A stretch of DNA of 64,000 nucleotides from Kitasatospora albolonga (GCA_002082585.1 CP020563.1:6876001-6940000), one strand, 5' to 3'; counted from the stretch's first letter, positions 27,588 to 36,049 are shown. Notes: generated by a model from the letters alone, not told the origin. Program-made: numbers and translations.

Positions 27588-28268
27588 TCAGGGGCCGCGC
27601 CAGAGGTTGGCGAAGGCCGAGTTCTCGATGGCCCGCCTCTGGCGTACGGCCTCCAGCTCCATCACCGCGTCATGGACGGCGGCCACCACGGTGGTCACCG
27701 CGTCGTCGAGCCCGGTTTCGGGCCCGGTTTCGGGCCCGGTTTCGGTCCCGGTTTCGAGGCCGGTCTCTTCGCCGGAAGGACCGTTGCCGTCGTTGCCGTC
27801 GCTGTCACCGCTGTTGCCCAGGCCCACCGCCGAGGCCAGGGCGGTCAGCACGGCCTCCCCCTCCTCCCAGCGGTCGGCCGCCCGGCGGCGGGCGGGCGTA
27901 TCGGCCGGTGCCACCTGCTCCGGGCCGAGGGAGAGCCGGCCGCTCCGCCTGCGTACCAGCTCACCGTCCCGCTCCAGCGCGGTCCGGTACCCGGCGGAGA
28001 GGTCCCGGCCCCGGCGCCACAGCCAGTCCTCGATCCGCTCGTGGGGCGGCTGCCGGACGAGCAGCGCCGCGGCCTCGCCGAGAAGCCGGTCCCCGGCGGC
28101 CGGCGGACCGCCCGGCACGATGCGGTCGCCGTCCACGGTGACGGCCCCCGCGCCGATGAGGTCGATCAGCTCGGCACCCGCGAGCGCGAGCGACAGATCG
28201 CCCTGCCCCACGGCCTGCTCTGGCGGCTGATCCACGGAGATGATGAACAGGTCTCTCGCCGTGCTCAT
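27588..28268 (-). CDS. GPP34 (Golgi phosphoprotein 3-like) family protein
   Basis: A 226-residue protein of the GOLPH3/VPS74-like family, which in eukaryotes binds phosphatidylinositol-4-phosphate and in streptomycetes occurs in many copies of unknown role. Supporting features: LSLALAGAELIDLIGAGAVTVDGDRIV near the N-terminus, paired helices around EDWLWRRGRDL, and the final RRAIENSAFANLWRG. Residues about 165-190 are an expanded Glu-Thr-Gly run coded by a 12-bp tandem repeat. The ATG at 28268 follows GGAGCC. Confidence 0.82.
   Translation of the reverse strand: MSTARDLFIISVDQPPEQAVGQGDLSLALAGAELIDLIGAGAVTVDGDRIVPGGPPAAGDRLLGEAAALLVRQPPHERIEDWLWRRGRDLSAGYRTALERDGELVRRRSGRLSLGPEQVAPADTPARRRAADRWEEGEAVLTALASAVGLGNSGDSDGNDGNGPSGEETGLETGTETGPETGPETGLDDAVTTVVAAVHDAVMELEAVRQRRAIENSAFANLWRGP
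27711..27770. repeat. 12-bp tandem repeat inside the GPP34 gene
   Basis: Five units of about CCCGGTTTCGGG in register (the first two identical, the last diverged) encode the repeated ETGP/ETGL peptide on the minus strand. The unit keeps the reading frame, so copy number may vary without breaking the gene. Confidence 0.85.
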
Positions 28269-28341
28269 GAACGGCTCCTCTCGCTGCACTCACTGCGCTT
28301 GATACACAGACACATCGACAAAGCTGCTTTTCCCTGGCCGC

Positions 28342-28788
28342 TCAGCGCCGGGTCAGCCGGACCACTGGGATATCGCGCTCGGTGCCCGCCTGGTACTGCG
28401 CGTAGCGCGGGAACAGCTCCACCAGGCGCGGCCAGACCCGGGCCTTCTCCTCGGCCGGGAGCGTCGCCGCCACGGCCGGGAAGCGCTCGGTCTCCACCCG
28501 GAGCTCGACCTCGGGGTTGGCCCGCAGGTTCAGATACCAGAGCGGCGGCCGGTCCGATCCGCCGTTGGAGGCCACGATCAGGTAGTCCTCGCCGTCCCGC
28601 CCGTACATCAGCACCGTGCGCCGTACGGCCCCGCTGCGCCGCCCCACGTAGTCCATCAGCAGACAGGGGACCCCGAGCTGGGTCGTCCCCTTCGTGCCGC
28701 CCGACGACTCGTACAGCTCCGCCTGCCGGGCCACCCAGTCGGTGGGGCTGACCTCGACCTCCGCCGCGCCGTCCGCTTCCGCCGCCAT
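28342..28788 (-). CDS. DDN-type F420-dependent nitroreductase family protein
   Basis: A 148-residue split-beta-barrel protein of the deazaflavin (F420)-dependent reductase family. It has the conserved layout of a glycine-rich strand start (YVGRRSGAVRRTVLMY, about residues 46-61), ASNGGSDRPPLWYLNL (about 72-87) and a final catalytic-domain strand PVVRLTRR. Partner cofactor F420H2 is inferred from the family. The ATG at 28788 follows GGGAGAGG. It is divergent from the acyl carrier protein operon across 261 bp and could act on its product. Confidence 0.87.
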   Translation of the reverse strand: MAAEADGAAEVEVSPTDWVARQAELYESSGGTKGTTQLGVPCLLMDYVGRRSGAVRRTVLMYGRDGEDYLIVASNGGSDRPPLWYLNLRANPEVELRVETERFPAVAATLPAEEKARVWPRLVELFPRYAQYQAGTERDIPVVRLTRR

Positions 28789-29049
28789 GTGCCTCTCCCT
28801 TTCCTCGTACGGGCCGTTCCTTCTCCTCGTACGGTCCGTACGTCCATCCTGCACCCCCGTCCGGCCGTACCGGGGGATTCGTACACCTGGACAGGGTCCC
28901 CACCGCACGGGGGAACGCGGCCCGGGAACCCCTCCGTGAAGGCGTATAAAGGGTCCTTCCGGAGCAGCCGGCGTCCCCCGATGGCCCCATCCCACCTCAC
29001 CCCTCAACGCGCGGCCGGCGTCACCGCGTCACTGAGCCCAGGAGCGCCA

Positions 29050-29283
29050 ATGACCACCTCGGAAGAGATCAGCGCCCTGCTGGTAGCGAAGTTCGGAACC
29101 GACCCCGAGGCACTCCGCCCCGACGTTCCGCTGCACCGGCTGCGGCTGGACTCCCTCGCCCTGGAGGAGCTGCGGCTGCTCATCGAGGACCGGCTGGACG
29201 TCGACCTGGAGGACATCGCGCTCACCTCGCGCGACACCCTCGGCCGGCTGATCGAGGTCGTCCATGTGAAGGCCACCGCATGA
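29050..29283 (+). CDS. Acyl carrier protein
   Basis: A 77-residue acyl carrier protein. The phosphopantetheine attachment serine is S35 in LRLDSLALEEL, and the four-helix pattern with the acidic second helix (LRLLIEDRLDVDLED) fits the family. ATG 29050 follows AGGAG. Its stop overlaps the ketosynthase start by ATGA, so the two should be made in fixed ratio. It is distinct from the usual fatty-acid-synthase ACP locus, because no fabD, fabH or tRNA gene is here. A specialised acyl chain is likely. Confidence 0.92.
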   Translation: MTTSEEISALLVAKFGTDPEALRPDVPLHRLRLDSLALEELRLLIEDRLDVDLEDIALTSRDTLGRLIEVVHVKATA

Positions 29284-30554
29284 GCGCCCCCACGGCCCCC
29301 GCGACCGGGACCTACCGCCGTACGCCGCTCGCCCCGTACGCCGCCGCCGTCACCGGGGTCGGCCTGGTCACCTCGGCCGGTACGGGCGTACGGGCCGCCT
29401 GGCACGGGGTCACCGAAGGGCTCGCCCCCTCCGTCGGCCCCCGGCCCGAACTCGAGGGCCTGCCCTGCGACTTCTTCTACTCCGTCACCGACTGCGACCC
29501 GCGCGAGGTGCTCGGGGTGGCCGCCCAGCGGCTGATGGACCGTTTCGCCCAGCTCGCCGTCATCGCCGCCCGCGAGGCCGTCGCGGACGCCGGGCTCGAC
29601 CCGTCGGTCTGGGACAGCGGCCGGGTCGGCATCGTCATCGGCTCGGCCCACGGCGGGCTTCCCTTCTACGACGAGCAGCACGCCGTCCTCGCCGGGCGCG
29701 GCGCCCGCCGGGTCTCCCCGAAGCTCGCCCCCCTCAGCGTCGTCAACGGGGCGGCCAGCAGCGTCAGTCTGGACCTCGGCGTGCGGGGCCCCAGCCAGTC
29801 CGTCTCGACCGCCTGCTCCTCCGGTACGGTCGCCATCGGCACCGCCCACCAGATGCTCCGCTCCGGAGCCTGCGACATCGTCATCGCGGGCGGCGCCGAA
29901 TCCACCTGCACCCGGCTCCTGCTGGCCAGCGCGTGCAGCCTCAAGGCCGTCTCCACCCGCCGCGAGGACCCCACGGCCGCCTGCCGCCCCTTCGACACCC
30001 ACCGCGACGGCTTCGTCGTGGGCGAGGGCGCGGGCCTCCTCGTCCTGGAGCACCCGGACCACGCCCGCGCCCGGGGCGCCACCGTCCGCGCCCACGTCAG
30101 CGGTTACGGAGCCTCCAGCGACGCCCACTCCGCCGTCGCCCCCGACCCCGACGGCCTCGGCATCGAACGCGCCCTGCGCACCGCGCTCGCCGACGCGGGC
30201 ATCTCCCCGGCCGACGTCGGACACGTCAACGCGCACGGCACCTCGACGCTCTCCAACGACCTCATCGAGGCGACCATGCTCCGCCGCGTCCTCGGCGAGA
30301 GCCCCCTCGTCACCTCCACCAAGGCGATGACCGGGCACACCCTCGGCGCGGCGGGCGGCATCGAGGCCGCGCTGACCGTGCTCGCCCTCCAGCACCAACT
30401 GGTCCCGCCCACCGTCAATCTGGACGCGCCCGACCCGGAGATCCCGATGGAGATCGTCGCCAAGGAGGCCCGGGCCTCCTCCTTCGACTGCGCGGTCAAG
30501 ACCTCGCTCGGCTTCGGCGGCCACAACGCGGCGCTCGTCCTCACTAGGGCCTGA
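29280..30554 (+). CDS. Beta-ketoacyl-ACP synthase (KAS II/FabF type)
   Basis: A 424-residue condensing enzyme with the complete catalytic triad: C179 in STACSSG, H319 in NAHGTS and H353 in TGHTLGAAGG. The glycine-rich C-terminal GFGGHNAALVL is also present. It therefore should be an active decarboxylative condensing enzyme and not a chain-length factor. It is translationally coupled to the ACP and followed 24 bp later by a hydrolase. Ketoreductase, dehydratase and acyltransferase partners are absent nearby and must come from elsewhere if needed. Confidence 0.92.
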   Translation: MSAPTAPATGTYRRTPLAPYAAAVTGVGLVTSAGTGVRAAWHGVTEGLAPSVGPRPELEGLPCDFFYSVTDCDPREVLGVAAQRLMDRFAQLAVIAAREAVADAGLDPSVWDSGRVGIVIGSAHGGLPFYDEQHAVLAGRGARRVSPKLAPLSVVNGAASSVSLDLGVRGPSQSVSTACSSGTVAIGTAHQMLRSGACDIVIAGGAESTCTRLLLASACSLKAVSTRREDPTAACRPFDTHRDGFVVGEGAGLLVLEHPDHARARGATVRAHVSGYGASSDAHSAVAPDPDGLGIERALRTALADAGISPADVGHVNAHGTSTLSNDLIEATMLRRVLGESPLVTSTKAMTGHTLGAAGGIEAALTVLALQHQLVPPTVNLDAPDPEIPMEIVAKEARASSFDCAVKTSLGFGGHNAALVLTRA

Positions 30555-30578
30555 ACGTAAGGGAGTTGGGGAGCAGTT

Positions 30579-31484
30579 ATGCCCGAGGAGATCATCCGGA
30601 CGCTCTCGGTGGACGGAGTGCGCTACAGCTACCGCGTCCTGCGTCACGACCGCGGCGCGGGGGCCGCCCCCGCCACCGAACCGGCGCTCGTCCTCGGCGG
30701 CGCGCTCCAGGGCATGTACGGCTGGCCGCAGATGGACGACCACCTGGGCCCGGCCGCCGACGTGGTCACCGCCGACCTGCCCGGTATGGGCTCCGCCGAC
30801 CCGCTGCCGCCCGGCCCCAGCGCGGACATCCTGCGCCGGGCGGTCCTCGGGATCGCCGACGACCTGGGCGCCCCCCGGATGAACCTCTTCGGCTTCTCGT
30901 ACGGCACCGCCATCGCCTTCGGCTTCGCGCGGCGGCACCCCGAGCGGGTGGCCCGGCTCGCCCTCGGCGGCGTACCGGTGCACATCGGCGCGGCGCAGGT
31001 GGAGAGGTGGGAGCGGGGCCGGGCGCTCCTGGCGGCCGGGGACCAGGAGGGGTTCGCCGCGCTGGCCGCCGACGCGCTGATGTGCCTGGACCCCGAACGC
31101 CCGGTGTACCGGCGAGAGTTGGCCCGGCGCTATGTGCGCCGCTCGTTCCTGCACGCGCTCGCCCGCTCGCCGCACGCGGCGGACTCGCTCCACCGGGCGC
31201 TGGCGGACCGGCCGGACTTCTCCGGCGGGCTGAGCGGTGTACCGGCGCTGGTCTTCGCCGGGGAGCACGACACGGTGACCTCACCGGAGCGGCAGCGGGA
31301 GTTCGCGGCGACCATCGAGGGCAGCCGGTTCCTGACGCTGCCGGAGTCCGACCACTGGGTGGTCCTCGAACGGGCCGTCGAAGTCGCGGAGTTGGTGGCG
31401 CGGTTCTTCACCGAGGGGCCGCCCGCGAGTGCCCCCGTCAGCCTGCCCCGCCAGGCGGGTGCCCCGGTGGGCCGGACCCGGTAG
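30579..31484 (+). CDS. Alpha/beta hydrolase of the ACP-ketosynthase operon
   Basis: A 301-residue serine hydrolase. The nucleophile elbow is GFSYG (S107), the acid is likely the aspartate in FAGEHDTV (about 230), and the catalytic histidine is in ESDHWVV (about 257). An oxyanion region GGALQGMYGW follows the first strands. ATG 30579 has a GGGAG site. By position it may be a thioesterase releasing the acyl chain from the ACP, or an esterase acting on the final product. The last 25 residues are a disordered Pro/Ala tail. Confidence 0.85.
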   Translation: MPEEIIRTLSVDGVRYSYRVLRHDRGAGAAPATEPALVLGGALQGMYGWPQMDDHLGPAADVVTADLPGMGSADPLPPGPSADILRRAVLGIADDLGAPRMNLFGFSYGTAIAFGFARRHPERVARLALGGVPVHIGAAQVERWERGRALLAAGDQEGFAALAADALMCLDPERPVYRRELARRYVRRSFLHALARSPHAADSLHRALADRPDFSGGLSGVPALVFAGEHDTVTSPERQREFAATIEGSRFLTLPESDHWVVLERAVEVAELVARFFTEGPPASAPVSLPRQAGAPVGRTR

Positions 31485-31501
31485 TCCGACCCACCGGGTC
31501 C

Positions 31502-31590
31502 GAGCCCGCCGGGTCTGAGCCCGCCGGGTCTGAGCCCGCTGGGGCTGAGCCCGCCGGTCCGAGCCCACCAGGCCCGGGCCCGCCGGGCTC
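31502..31590. repeat. 15-bp tandem repeat between convergent genes
   Basis: Six imperfect units of GAGCCCGCCGGGTCT: the first two identical, one of 14 bp, the rest diverged by 2-4 bases. They fill almost all of the 111-bp gap between the hydrolase and nuclease/phosphatase stops. No perfect hairpin terminator is seen in this gap, so the array may replace it. Confidence 0.85.
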
Positions 31591-31595
31591 CGGTC

Positions 31596-34004
31596 TCAGA
31601 ACCAGAGGCCGTCGACCTTCACCCGTACCACCTGCGGGTCGTGGTCGCTCGCCTGGTCGGCGAACTCCGCGTTGATGTGCACCACGTCGTAGTCGAAGCG
31701 CCGGATGCCCGGGCTCGTCAGAATGTGGTCCAGGGTCTGCGAGTTGCCGTCGAAGACATAGCTGTACCGCTCCGACGCGGGCAGCGTCGTGATCAGCGGC
31801 TTGAGCACCTTGCCCTTGGTCAGCGCCGTGAACGTCGGGGAGAACTCGAAGTCGTTGAAGTCCCCGAGCGCCACCACCCGCGCCGACTTGTCCGCCTTCA
31901 GCAGCGCGGTGACGAAGGTGTTCACCTCGGCGGCCTGCTGAATCCGCTTCGTCTCCGAGGAGCGGTTCGGCTCCTGGAAGCGGCCGTGCAGCGGCTGGTC
32001 ACCGCCCTTGGACCCGAAGTGGTTGCCGATGACGAAGACCGGCTTGCCCCGGAAGGTGAACTCGCCCACCAGCGGCTTCCGGCTGGATTCCCACGCCGGG
32101 CTCGTCGGGTTGATCCGGCCGGGGGAGGCGGAGAGCCGCACGCCCTTCCACGTCTTCACCGCCTGGACCGGGGTGGTGGCGTCGCCGCCCGGCCGGTCGG
32201 TGAAGGAGACCCGCTGGGCGTTGTAGAGGAAGACATTGCGGATGTTGCCGCCGGGCTCGCCGCCGTCCTTGTTGTTCTCGGGGGCGATGTAGCGCCAGGC
32301 GTAGCGCGGGCCGCCCTTCGCGACGATCGCGTCCGTGAACCGCTTCAGCGTCTCCTCGGAGCCCACCGTGCCGTCGTTGACCGGCCCGTTGTCGTCCTGG
32401 ATCTCCTCCAGCGAGACGATGTCGGGGGAGGAGAGGTTCTTCGCGATGCCCTCGGCCAGCGTGTCGAACTTGGCCTGGTCGTCGCGCGCGTCCAGGTTCT
32501 CCACGTTGTAGGTGGCGACCGCCAGCTCGTTCTTCTTCTGCTTGCGCGTCACCTCGCGCCGCAGCTTCTTGTCGACGTGCGTGCCCAGTTCGGTGGCCTG
32601 GAGGTTGTAGCCGCCGTAACTCGCGTAGTCCAGAACGCCGGTGGTGCGGCCCTTCAGCACGTCACCCACGTTCGCCGTCGGCACCGGCCGCGCCGGGTCC
32701 AGCGACATCACCTTGAGGCGGCCGGTGTTCTGGTCCTGGTACGAGGCGTAGTGCGTGCCGCCGCGTCGGGTCGGGTTCTCCTTCGGCTTGACCGTCACCC
32801 AGACCTCGTCGTACGCCGTCGTCGCCCCGGTCACCCGGGTGTCGGCGATCCGGACCCGGACGCCCTCCAGGGACTCGTACAGGTCCAGGGCGTACCGCTT
32901 CGGCTCCAGGGGCAGCGCGTCGATCGAACCGCCGCCCGCCGAGGGCACGTAACGGCCGGGCACCGAACGGGCGTCGAGGACGACCGGGGCGGGCAGCGCG
33001 TTGCCGGAGGAGAGGACGGTGGTGCGGGGGCCGGTGATCTGGGTGATCGACTGGGTGGCGGTGCCCGGGTAGTACTCGGCCACCTTCCCGCTCACCAGGA
33101 CGGCGTCGCCCACCCGCACGGCGGGTGCGGTGGAGCCGGTGTAGACGAAGAGGCCCTCGCTGGTGCGCGGGTCGCCGTCGGGCGCGGTCTCCTGAATCCA
33201 GAAACCGCGCGAACCCGTGGCCCGTACGCCGGTGACGACGCCCGGCACGCCGGTGACCGCCGTGCCGTCGAGCGGGGAGACCCGGGTGGTGCCCTGGATG
33301 TCGTGGATGCGGACCGGGCCGGGCTCGGTGGGGCCGGGCTCCTCCGGCTCCTGGCCGCCGCCGGACGTCTCACCGGCCGCGTTGACGGGGGTCGGGGCAC
33401 CGGCGGAGAGGTCGGCCGCGTTGTCGTCGGTGTCGGCGAGCGAGGCGGCCCGCGCGACGGACGCCGTGGCCGAGGCGCCGGTGGCGGGTCCGCTGCCCTC
33501 CCGGACGACGGCGGAACCGTAGCCGACCAGGTCCACGATGCGGGGCTCGGCCGCGCAGTCCGCCGCAGTCTTGCACGTGAGCGGGGCGGTGCCGGAGACC
33601 AGGGCCACGGTGCCGCTTCCGGCGGCCATGGCGATGGTGCCGGTGGCGTCGGGCGTGGGCAGGGCGACGGTGCCGCCGGTGCCCGCCGCCTGGGCGACGA
33701 GGTAGCGGCCGCCGGGGGCGATCGTCCCGGTGAGCGCGGAGACCTGCCACTGCGAACCGGCCGACGGAGCGCCCGGCAGGTACTGGACGGTGAGGCCGCC
33801 GACCTCGAAGGGTACGGAACCGGCGTTGGCCAGCTCGACGAAGTCCCGGGTCAGCGTGGCGCCGGAGTTGCCCCCGCCGCCGTACACCTCGGAGATCACG
33901 GCGGTGGCGGACGGGGCCGCCTGGGCGGCGGGCAGGGCGGTCACCGCGAGCGCGACGGCGACGGCGCCGGTCAGCAGGACGGAACCGGATCTGGATATCT
34001 GCAC
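31596..34004 (-). CDS. Secreted endonuclease/exonuclease/phosphatase with lamin-tail domain
   Basis: An 802-residue exported protein of the ExeM/NucH-like type. It has a signal peptide (about 1-29, ending PAAQA), then a lamin-tail-like Ig domain (about 30-150: VISEVYGGGGNSGA, DFVELANAG). An OB-fold nucleic-acid-binding region follows (about 215-330: IHDIQGTT, VVTGVRATGSRGFWIQE). The C-terminal DNase-I-like domain (about 480-802) has catalytic signs VATYNVENLD, EEIQDDNG, VIGNHFGSKGGD, LGDFNDFE and a final SDHDP. It likely degrades extracellular DNA or phosphoesters. The GTG at 34004 is chosen because the signal peptide begins there; ATG 34064 would add 20 residues. Confidence 0.87.
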   Translation of the reverse strand: MQISRSGSVLLTGAVAVALAVTALPAAQAAPSATAVISEVYGGGGNSGATLTRDFVELANAGSVPFEVGGLTVQYLPGAPSAGSQWQVSALTGTIAPGGRYLVAQAAGTGGTVALPTPDATGTIAMAAGSGTVALVSGTAPLTCKTAADCAAEPRIVDLVGYGSAVVREGSGPATGASATASVARAASLADTDDNAADLSAGAPTPVNAAGETSGGGQEPEEPGPTEPGPVRIHDIQGTTRVSPLDGTAVTGVPGVVTGVRATGSRGFWIQETAPDGDPRTSEGLFVYTGSTAPAVRVGDAVLVSGKVAEYYPGTATQSITQITGPRTTVLSSGNALPAPVVLDARSVPGRYVPSAGGGSIDALPLEPKRYALDLYESLEGVRVRIADTRVTGATTAYDEVWVTVKPKENPTRRGGTHYASYQDQNTGRLKVMSLDPARPVPTANVGDVLKGRTTGVLDYASYGGYNLQATELGTHVDKKLRREVTRKQKKNELAVATYNVENLDARDDQAKFDTLAEGIAKNLSSPDIVSLEEIQDDNGPVNDGTVGSEETLKRFTDAIVAKGGPRYAWRYIAPENNKDGGEPGGNIRNVFLYNAQRVSFTDRPGGDATTPVQAVKTWKGVRLSASPGRINPTSPAWESSRKPLVGEFTFRGKPVFVIGNHFGSKGGDQPLHGRFQEPNRSSETKRIQQAAEVNTFVTALLKADKSARVVALGDFNDFEFSPTFTALTKGKVLKPLITTLPASERYSYVFDGNSQTLDHILTSPGIRRFDYDVVHINAEFADQASDHDPQVVRVKVDGLWF

Positions 34005-34224
34005 GAGGAGGTGCCCCCAACTTGGTAGTGAGACACAGAAAACTATGCGCGTAGAACGGGGCATGACAAGGCATCACCGGTTAATTCCCGGCATCGTCCG
34101 GGTGGAGAACAGGTCACCGCGTCCGCCGGGGGTCGCCGCCGGAGCCCGCCATACGCCCGTCACATGCGGCAATGTCCGGGCAACGTGCCCCCGTGAGACG
34201 GCCGTCCACCATCCGGTCGGACGT

Positions 34225-34254
34225 TTGACCGGGTTGGGCCGTTCCGGCTACGTT
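34225..34254 (+). promoter_or_regulatory. Vegetative promoter for the leader peptide
   Basis: TTGACC (34225-34230), an 18-bp spacer, and TACGTT (34249-34254) match the housekeeping sigma consensus. The ATG of the leader begins 7 bp after the -10 element, at the expected transcription start, implying a leaderless mRNA. Confidence 0.75.
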
Positions 34255-34261
34255 GCGCGCC

Positions 34262-34342
34262 ATGCAGCGATCCGCACACCTGACGACGCGAGGTCATGTC
34301 GACCTGAAGCGCGTGTGCTCCGCGGCGTGTCACCGGGCCTGA
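34262..34342 (+). CDS. Actinobacterial cysteine (sulfur-gene) leader peptide
   Basis: A 26-residue peptide with the hallmark core LTTRGHVDLKRVCSAAC. This is the pattern of the actinobacterial putative leader peptides (LT-x-R-x-HVDL-x-R-x-x-SA-x-C) found ahead of cysteine and sulfonate genes. The cysteines (C19 and C23) lie close to the stop, where stalling for lack of charged tRNA-Cys could control downstream folding. No ribosome site is present; the ATG coincides with the predicted transcript start. It is 175 bp upstream of the ROK gene. The small size makes it easy to overlook. Confidence 0.8.
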   Translation: MQRSAHLTTRGHVDLKRVCSAACHRA

Positions 34343-34517
34343 CCGCACCACCGAGTCCCCGAGCGACCGCGGCCGGAGCCCGTCCGGCGCGCGCACGCCG
34401 GGCGACCGTCCCACGGGAGAAGCCGCAGCCCCCGGCCGCACCGGCCGGGCTGGGGCCCGGGGCCCCGATCACGGGCCTTCCCGCACGGCCCGCTGCCACC
34501 GAGGACCTGGAAGACAC

Positions 34518-35822
34518 GTGAAACGTCTGACCGCGCCCGCCCGCCGCCCCGCCCCGCTGCGCCGCTCCGACATCCCCGCCGCCGGACCCGCCCGCCGGGC
34601 CTCCGGCACCGGCTCCGTGCTGAGCGCGATCCTCGACCACGGGCCGGTCGCCCGCTCCACCGTCGCCCGCCTCACCGGGCTCTCCCCGGCCGCGGTCACC
34701 GGCCATGTCGGCAGCCTGCTGGCCCGGGGGCTGGTCCGGGAGAGCGCCGAGACCGCCGGGCCCAAGGGGCTCGGCCGCCCCCACATCCCCGTCGAGATCG
34801 ACACCGGCCGCTATCTGGTCGCCGGGGCCCACGTCGCCGTCGCGCACTCCACCGTCTCCCTCATGGACCTGCGCGGCCGGATCGTCGCCGAGGACCGCCG
34901 GCCGCACGCGATCGGTGCGACGGGCCCGTACGCCACCGTCCCCGGCCGCTCCCCGCGCGGGCTCTCCTCCGGCCCCGCCCTGCTGCGGGACCTCGCCGAG
35001 CGGCTGCCCCGGCTCACCGAGGCGCACGGGGCGGGCCGGACCGTCCTCGCCCTCGGCTTCGCCACCGGACACCGGGTGGACCCCGCCGCCGGAGTGGTCG
35101 TCGACCACCCGCACCTGGGGTGGCGGGACGTCCCGGTGCGCGACATCCTCGAAGCCGCCACCGGGCTGCCCGTCCATGTGGACAGCCACTCACGGGCGTT
35201 GGCCCGCGCCGAGCAGCTGTTCGGCGAGGCGTCGACCCGGGCCAGCACCGTCCTGCTCTTCGTCGGCGCGGTGGTGGACGCCGCGTTCGCCAGCTCCGGG
35301 GCCATGCACCTGGGTCCCCGCTCCGGCGCGGGCAGCGTGGCCCATCTGCCCCTGGGCTCCGGCGGATCGGGCGGCGCCGAACCGTGCTCCTGCGGGCGGA
35401 CCGGGTGCCTCCAGTCGGAGGTCTCCGAGCGGGCCATGGTGCGCCGGGCCGCCGAACAGGGCCTGGTTGTCGGCTCGTTCACCGAGCTCCTGGACCGGGC
35501 ACTGGCCGGTGACGCGCGGGCTCTCGCGCTGTTCCGGCGCAGGGCCCGGCTGGTGGGCCGGGGCGCGGCGCTGCTGCTGGACATGTTCGACCCCGAGGTC
35601 CTCGTGGTGGTCGAGCCGGGGTCCGGGCGGATTCCGGAGTGCCTGGCCGATCTGCGGGCGGAGGTGGCCGAGCGGTCCTGGGTCTGCGAGGACCCCGAAC
35701 GGGCCGTGGTGCCGAGCAGCTTCACCGGATCGGTGCTGGCCACGGCGGGCGGCGCGGTCGCGCTCGGCGCGCTCTACACCGACCCGCTGGGGCCGTGGCC
35801 CGCGCTGCCCGCCGTGTCCTGA
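34518..35822 (+). CDS. ROK-family transcriptional regulator
   Basis: A 434-residue protein with an N-terminal winged helix (about 25-85: LSAILDHGPVARSTVARLTGLSPAAVTGHV) and a ROK sugar-kinase-like domain. The ROK zinc site is seen as C-x-CG-x2-GC in CSCGRTGCLQ (about 293-302). The glycolytic-kinase phosphate loops are weak, so it probably binds a ligand without phosphorylating it. GTG 34518 follows a GGAAG site. Its cysteine leader and its position before the organosulfur operon suggest control of that operon. ROK regulators more often sense sugars, so the link is inference. Confidence 0.88.
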   Translation: MKRLTAPARRPAPLRRSDIPAAGPARRASGTGSVLSAILDHGPVARSTVARLTGLSPAAVTGHVGSLLARGLVRESAETAGPKGLGRPHIPVEIDTGRYLVAGAHVAVAHSTVSLMDLRGRIVAEDRRPHAIGATGPYATVPGRSPRGLSSGPALLRDLAERLPRLTEAHGAGRTVLALGFATGHRVDPAAGVVVDHPHLGWRDVPVRDILEAATGLPVHVDSHSRALARAEQLFGEASTRASTVLLFVGAVVDAAFASSGAMHLGPRSGAGSVAHLPLGSGGSGGAEPCSCGRTGCLQSEVSERAMVRRAAEQGLVVGSFTELLDRALAGDARALALFRRRARLVGRGAALLLDMFDPEVLVVVEPGSGRIPECLADLRAEVAERSWVCEDPERAVVPSSFTGSVLATAGGAVALGALYTDPLGPWPALPAVS

Positions 35823-35884
35823 CCGGGCGGATCGGCCTCCGTACGGCCGGCGCGGAATCCGACTTAATTCAGAAAGTTGCATTG

Positions 35885-35914
35885 TTGACCGGCCCGTCGG
35901 CCGGCCGGGAAGAT
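35885..35914 (+). promoter_or_regulatory. Probable promoter of the flavin reductase operon
   Basis: TTGACC (35885-35890) and an 18-bp spacer lead to GAAGAT (35909-35914), a poor -10 match. The ATG of the small ORF follows 6 bp later, almost the same spacing as the promoter at 34225. Confidence 0.45.
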
Positions 35915-35920
35915 GGATAC

Positions 35921-36049
35921 ATGACCAGCCGCCGACGTATTCAGCAGAGCATGCCCCGCACGGCATGCCGCTGCCGCTGTCGTACGGCTGCACCGGTGAG
36001 CAATTCCTCCCGGCCTTTCCGTTGTCGCCCCTGTCCGGGTCCCCGATAA
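35921..36049 (+). CDS. Cys-rich small ORF, candidate second leader peptide
   Basis: A 42-codon ORF reading MTSRRRIQQSMPRTACRCRC and onward. Cysteines stand at positions 16, 18 and 20, in alternating CR repeats, and again at 35 and 38. It lacks the HVDL core of the known leader family, so it is not the same family. The leaderless-type promoter spacing, the Cys codon cluster, the downstream hairpin and the sulfur-type operon behind it argue for an attenuating leader. It might also be noise; a GGAAGATGG stretch before the ATG could serve as a weak ribosome site. Confidence 0.45.
   Translation: MTSRRRIQQSMPRTACRCRCRTAAPVSNSSRPFRCRPCPGPR

Larger units (their letters stand above)
34005..34517 (+). 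other. 513-bp control region with cysteine leader and attenuator hairpins
   Basis: This gap between the nuclease/phosphatase and ROK genes holds a consensus-like promoter, a 26-codon leader peptide, and downstream GC-rich stems at 34431-34449 (8 bp, 3-nt loop) and 34452-34466 (6 bp, 3-nt loop). I infer translation-coupled attenuation of the ROK gene and anything transcribed after it. Upstream of 34220 I see nothing else. Confidence 0.6.

Noticed and set aside
29280-30554. Ketosynthase as part of a type II polyketide cluster
   Set aside because: No chain-length factor, cyclase, ketoreductase or tailoring genes flank it, and the enzyme has the plain FabF triad.
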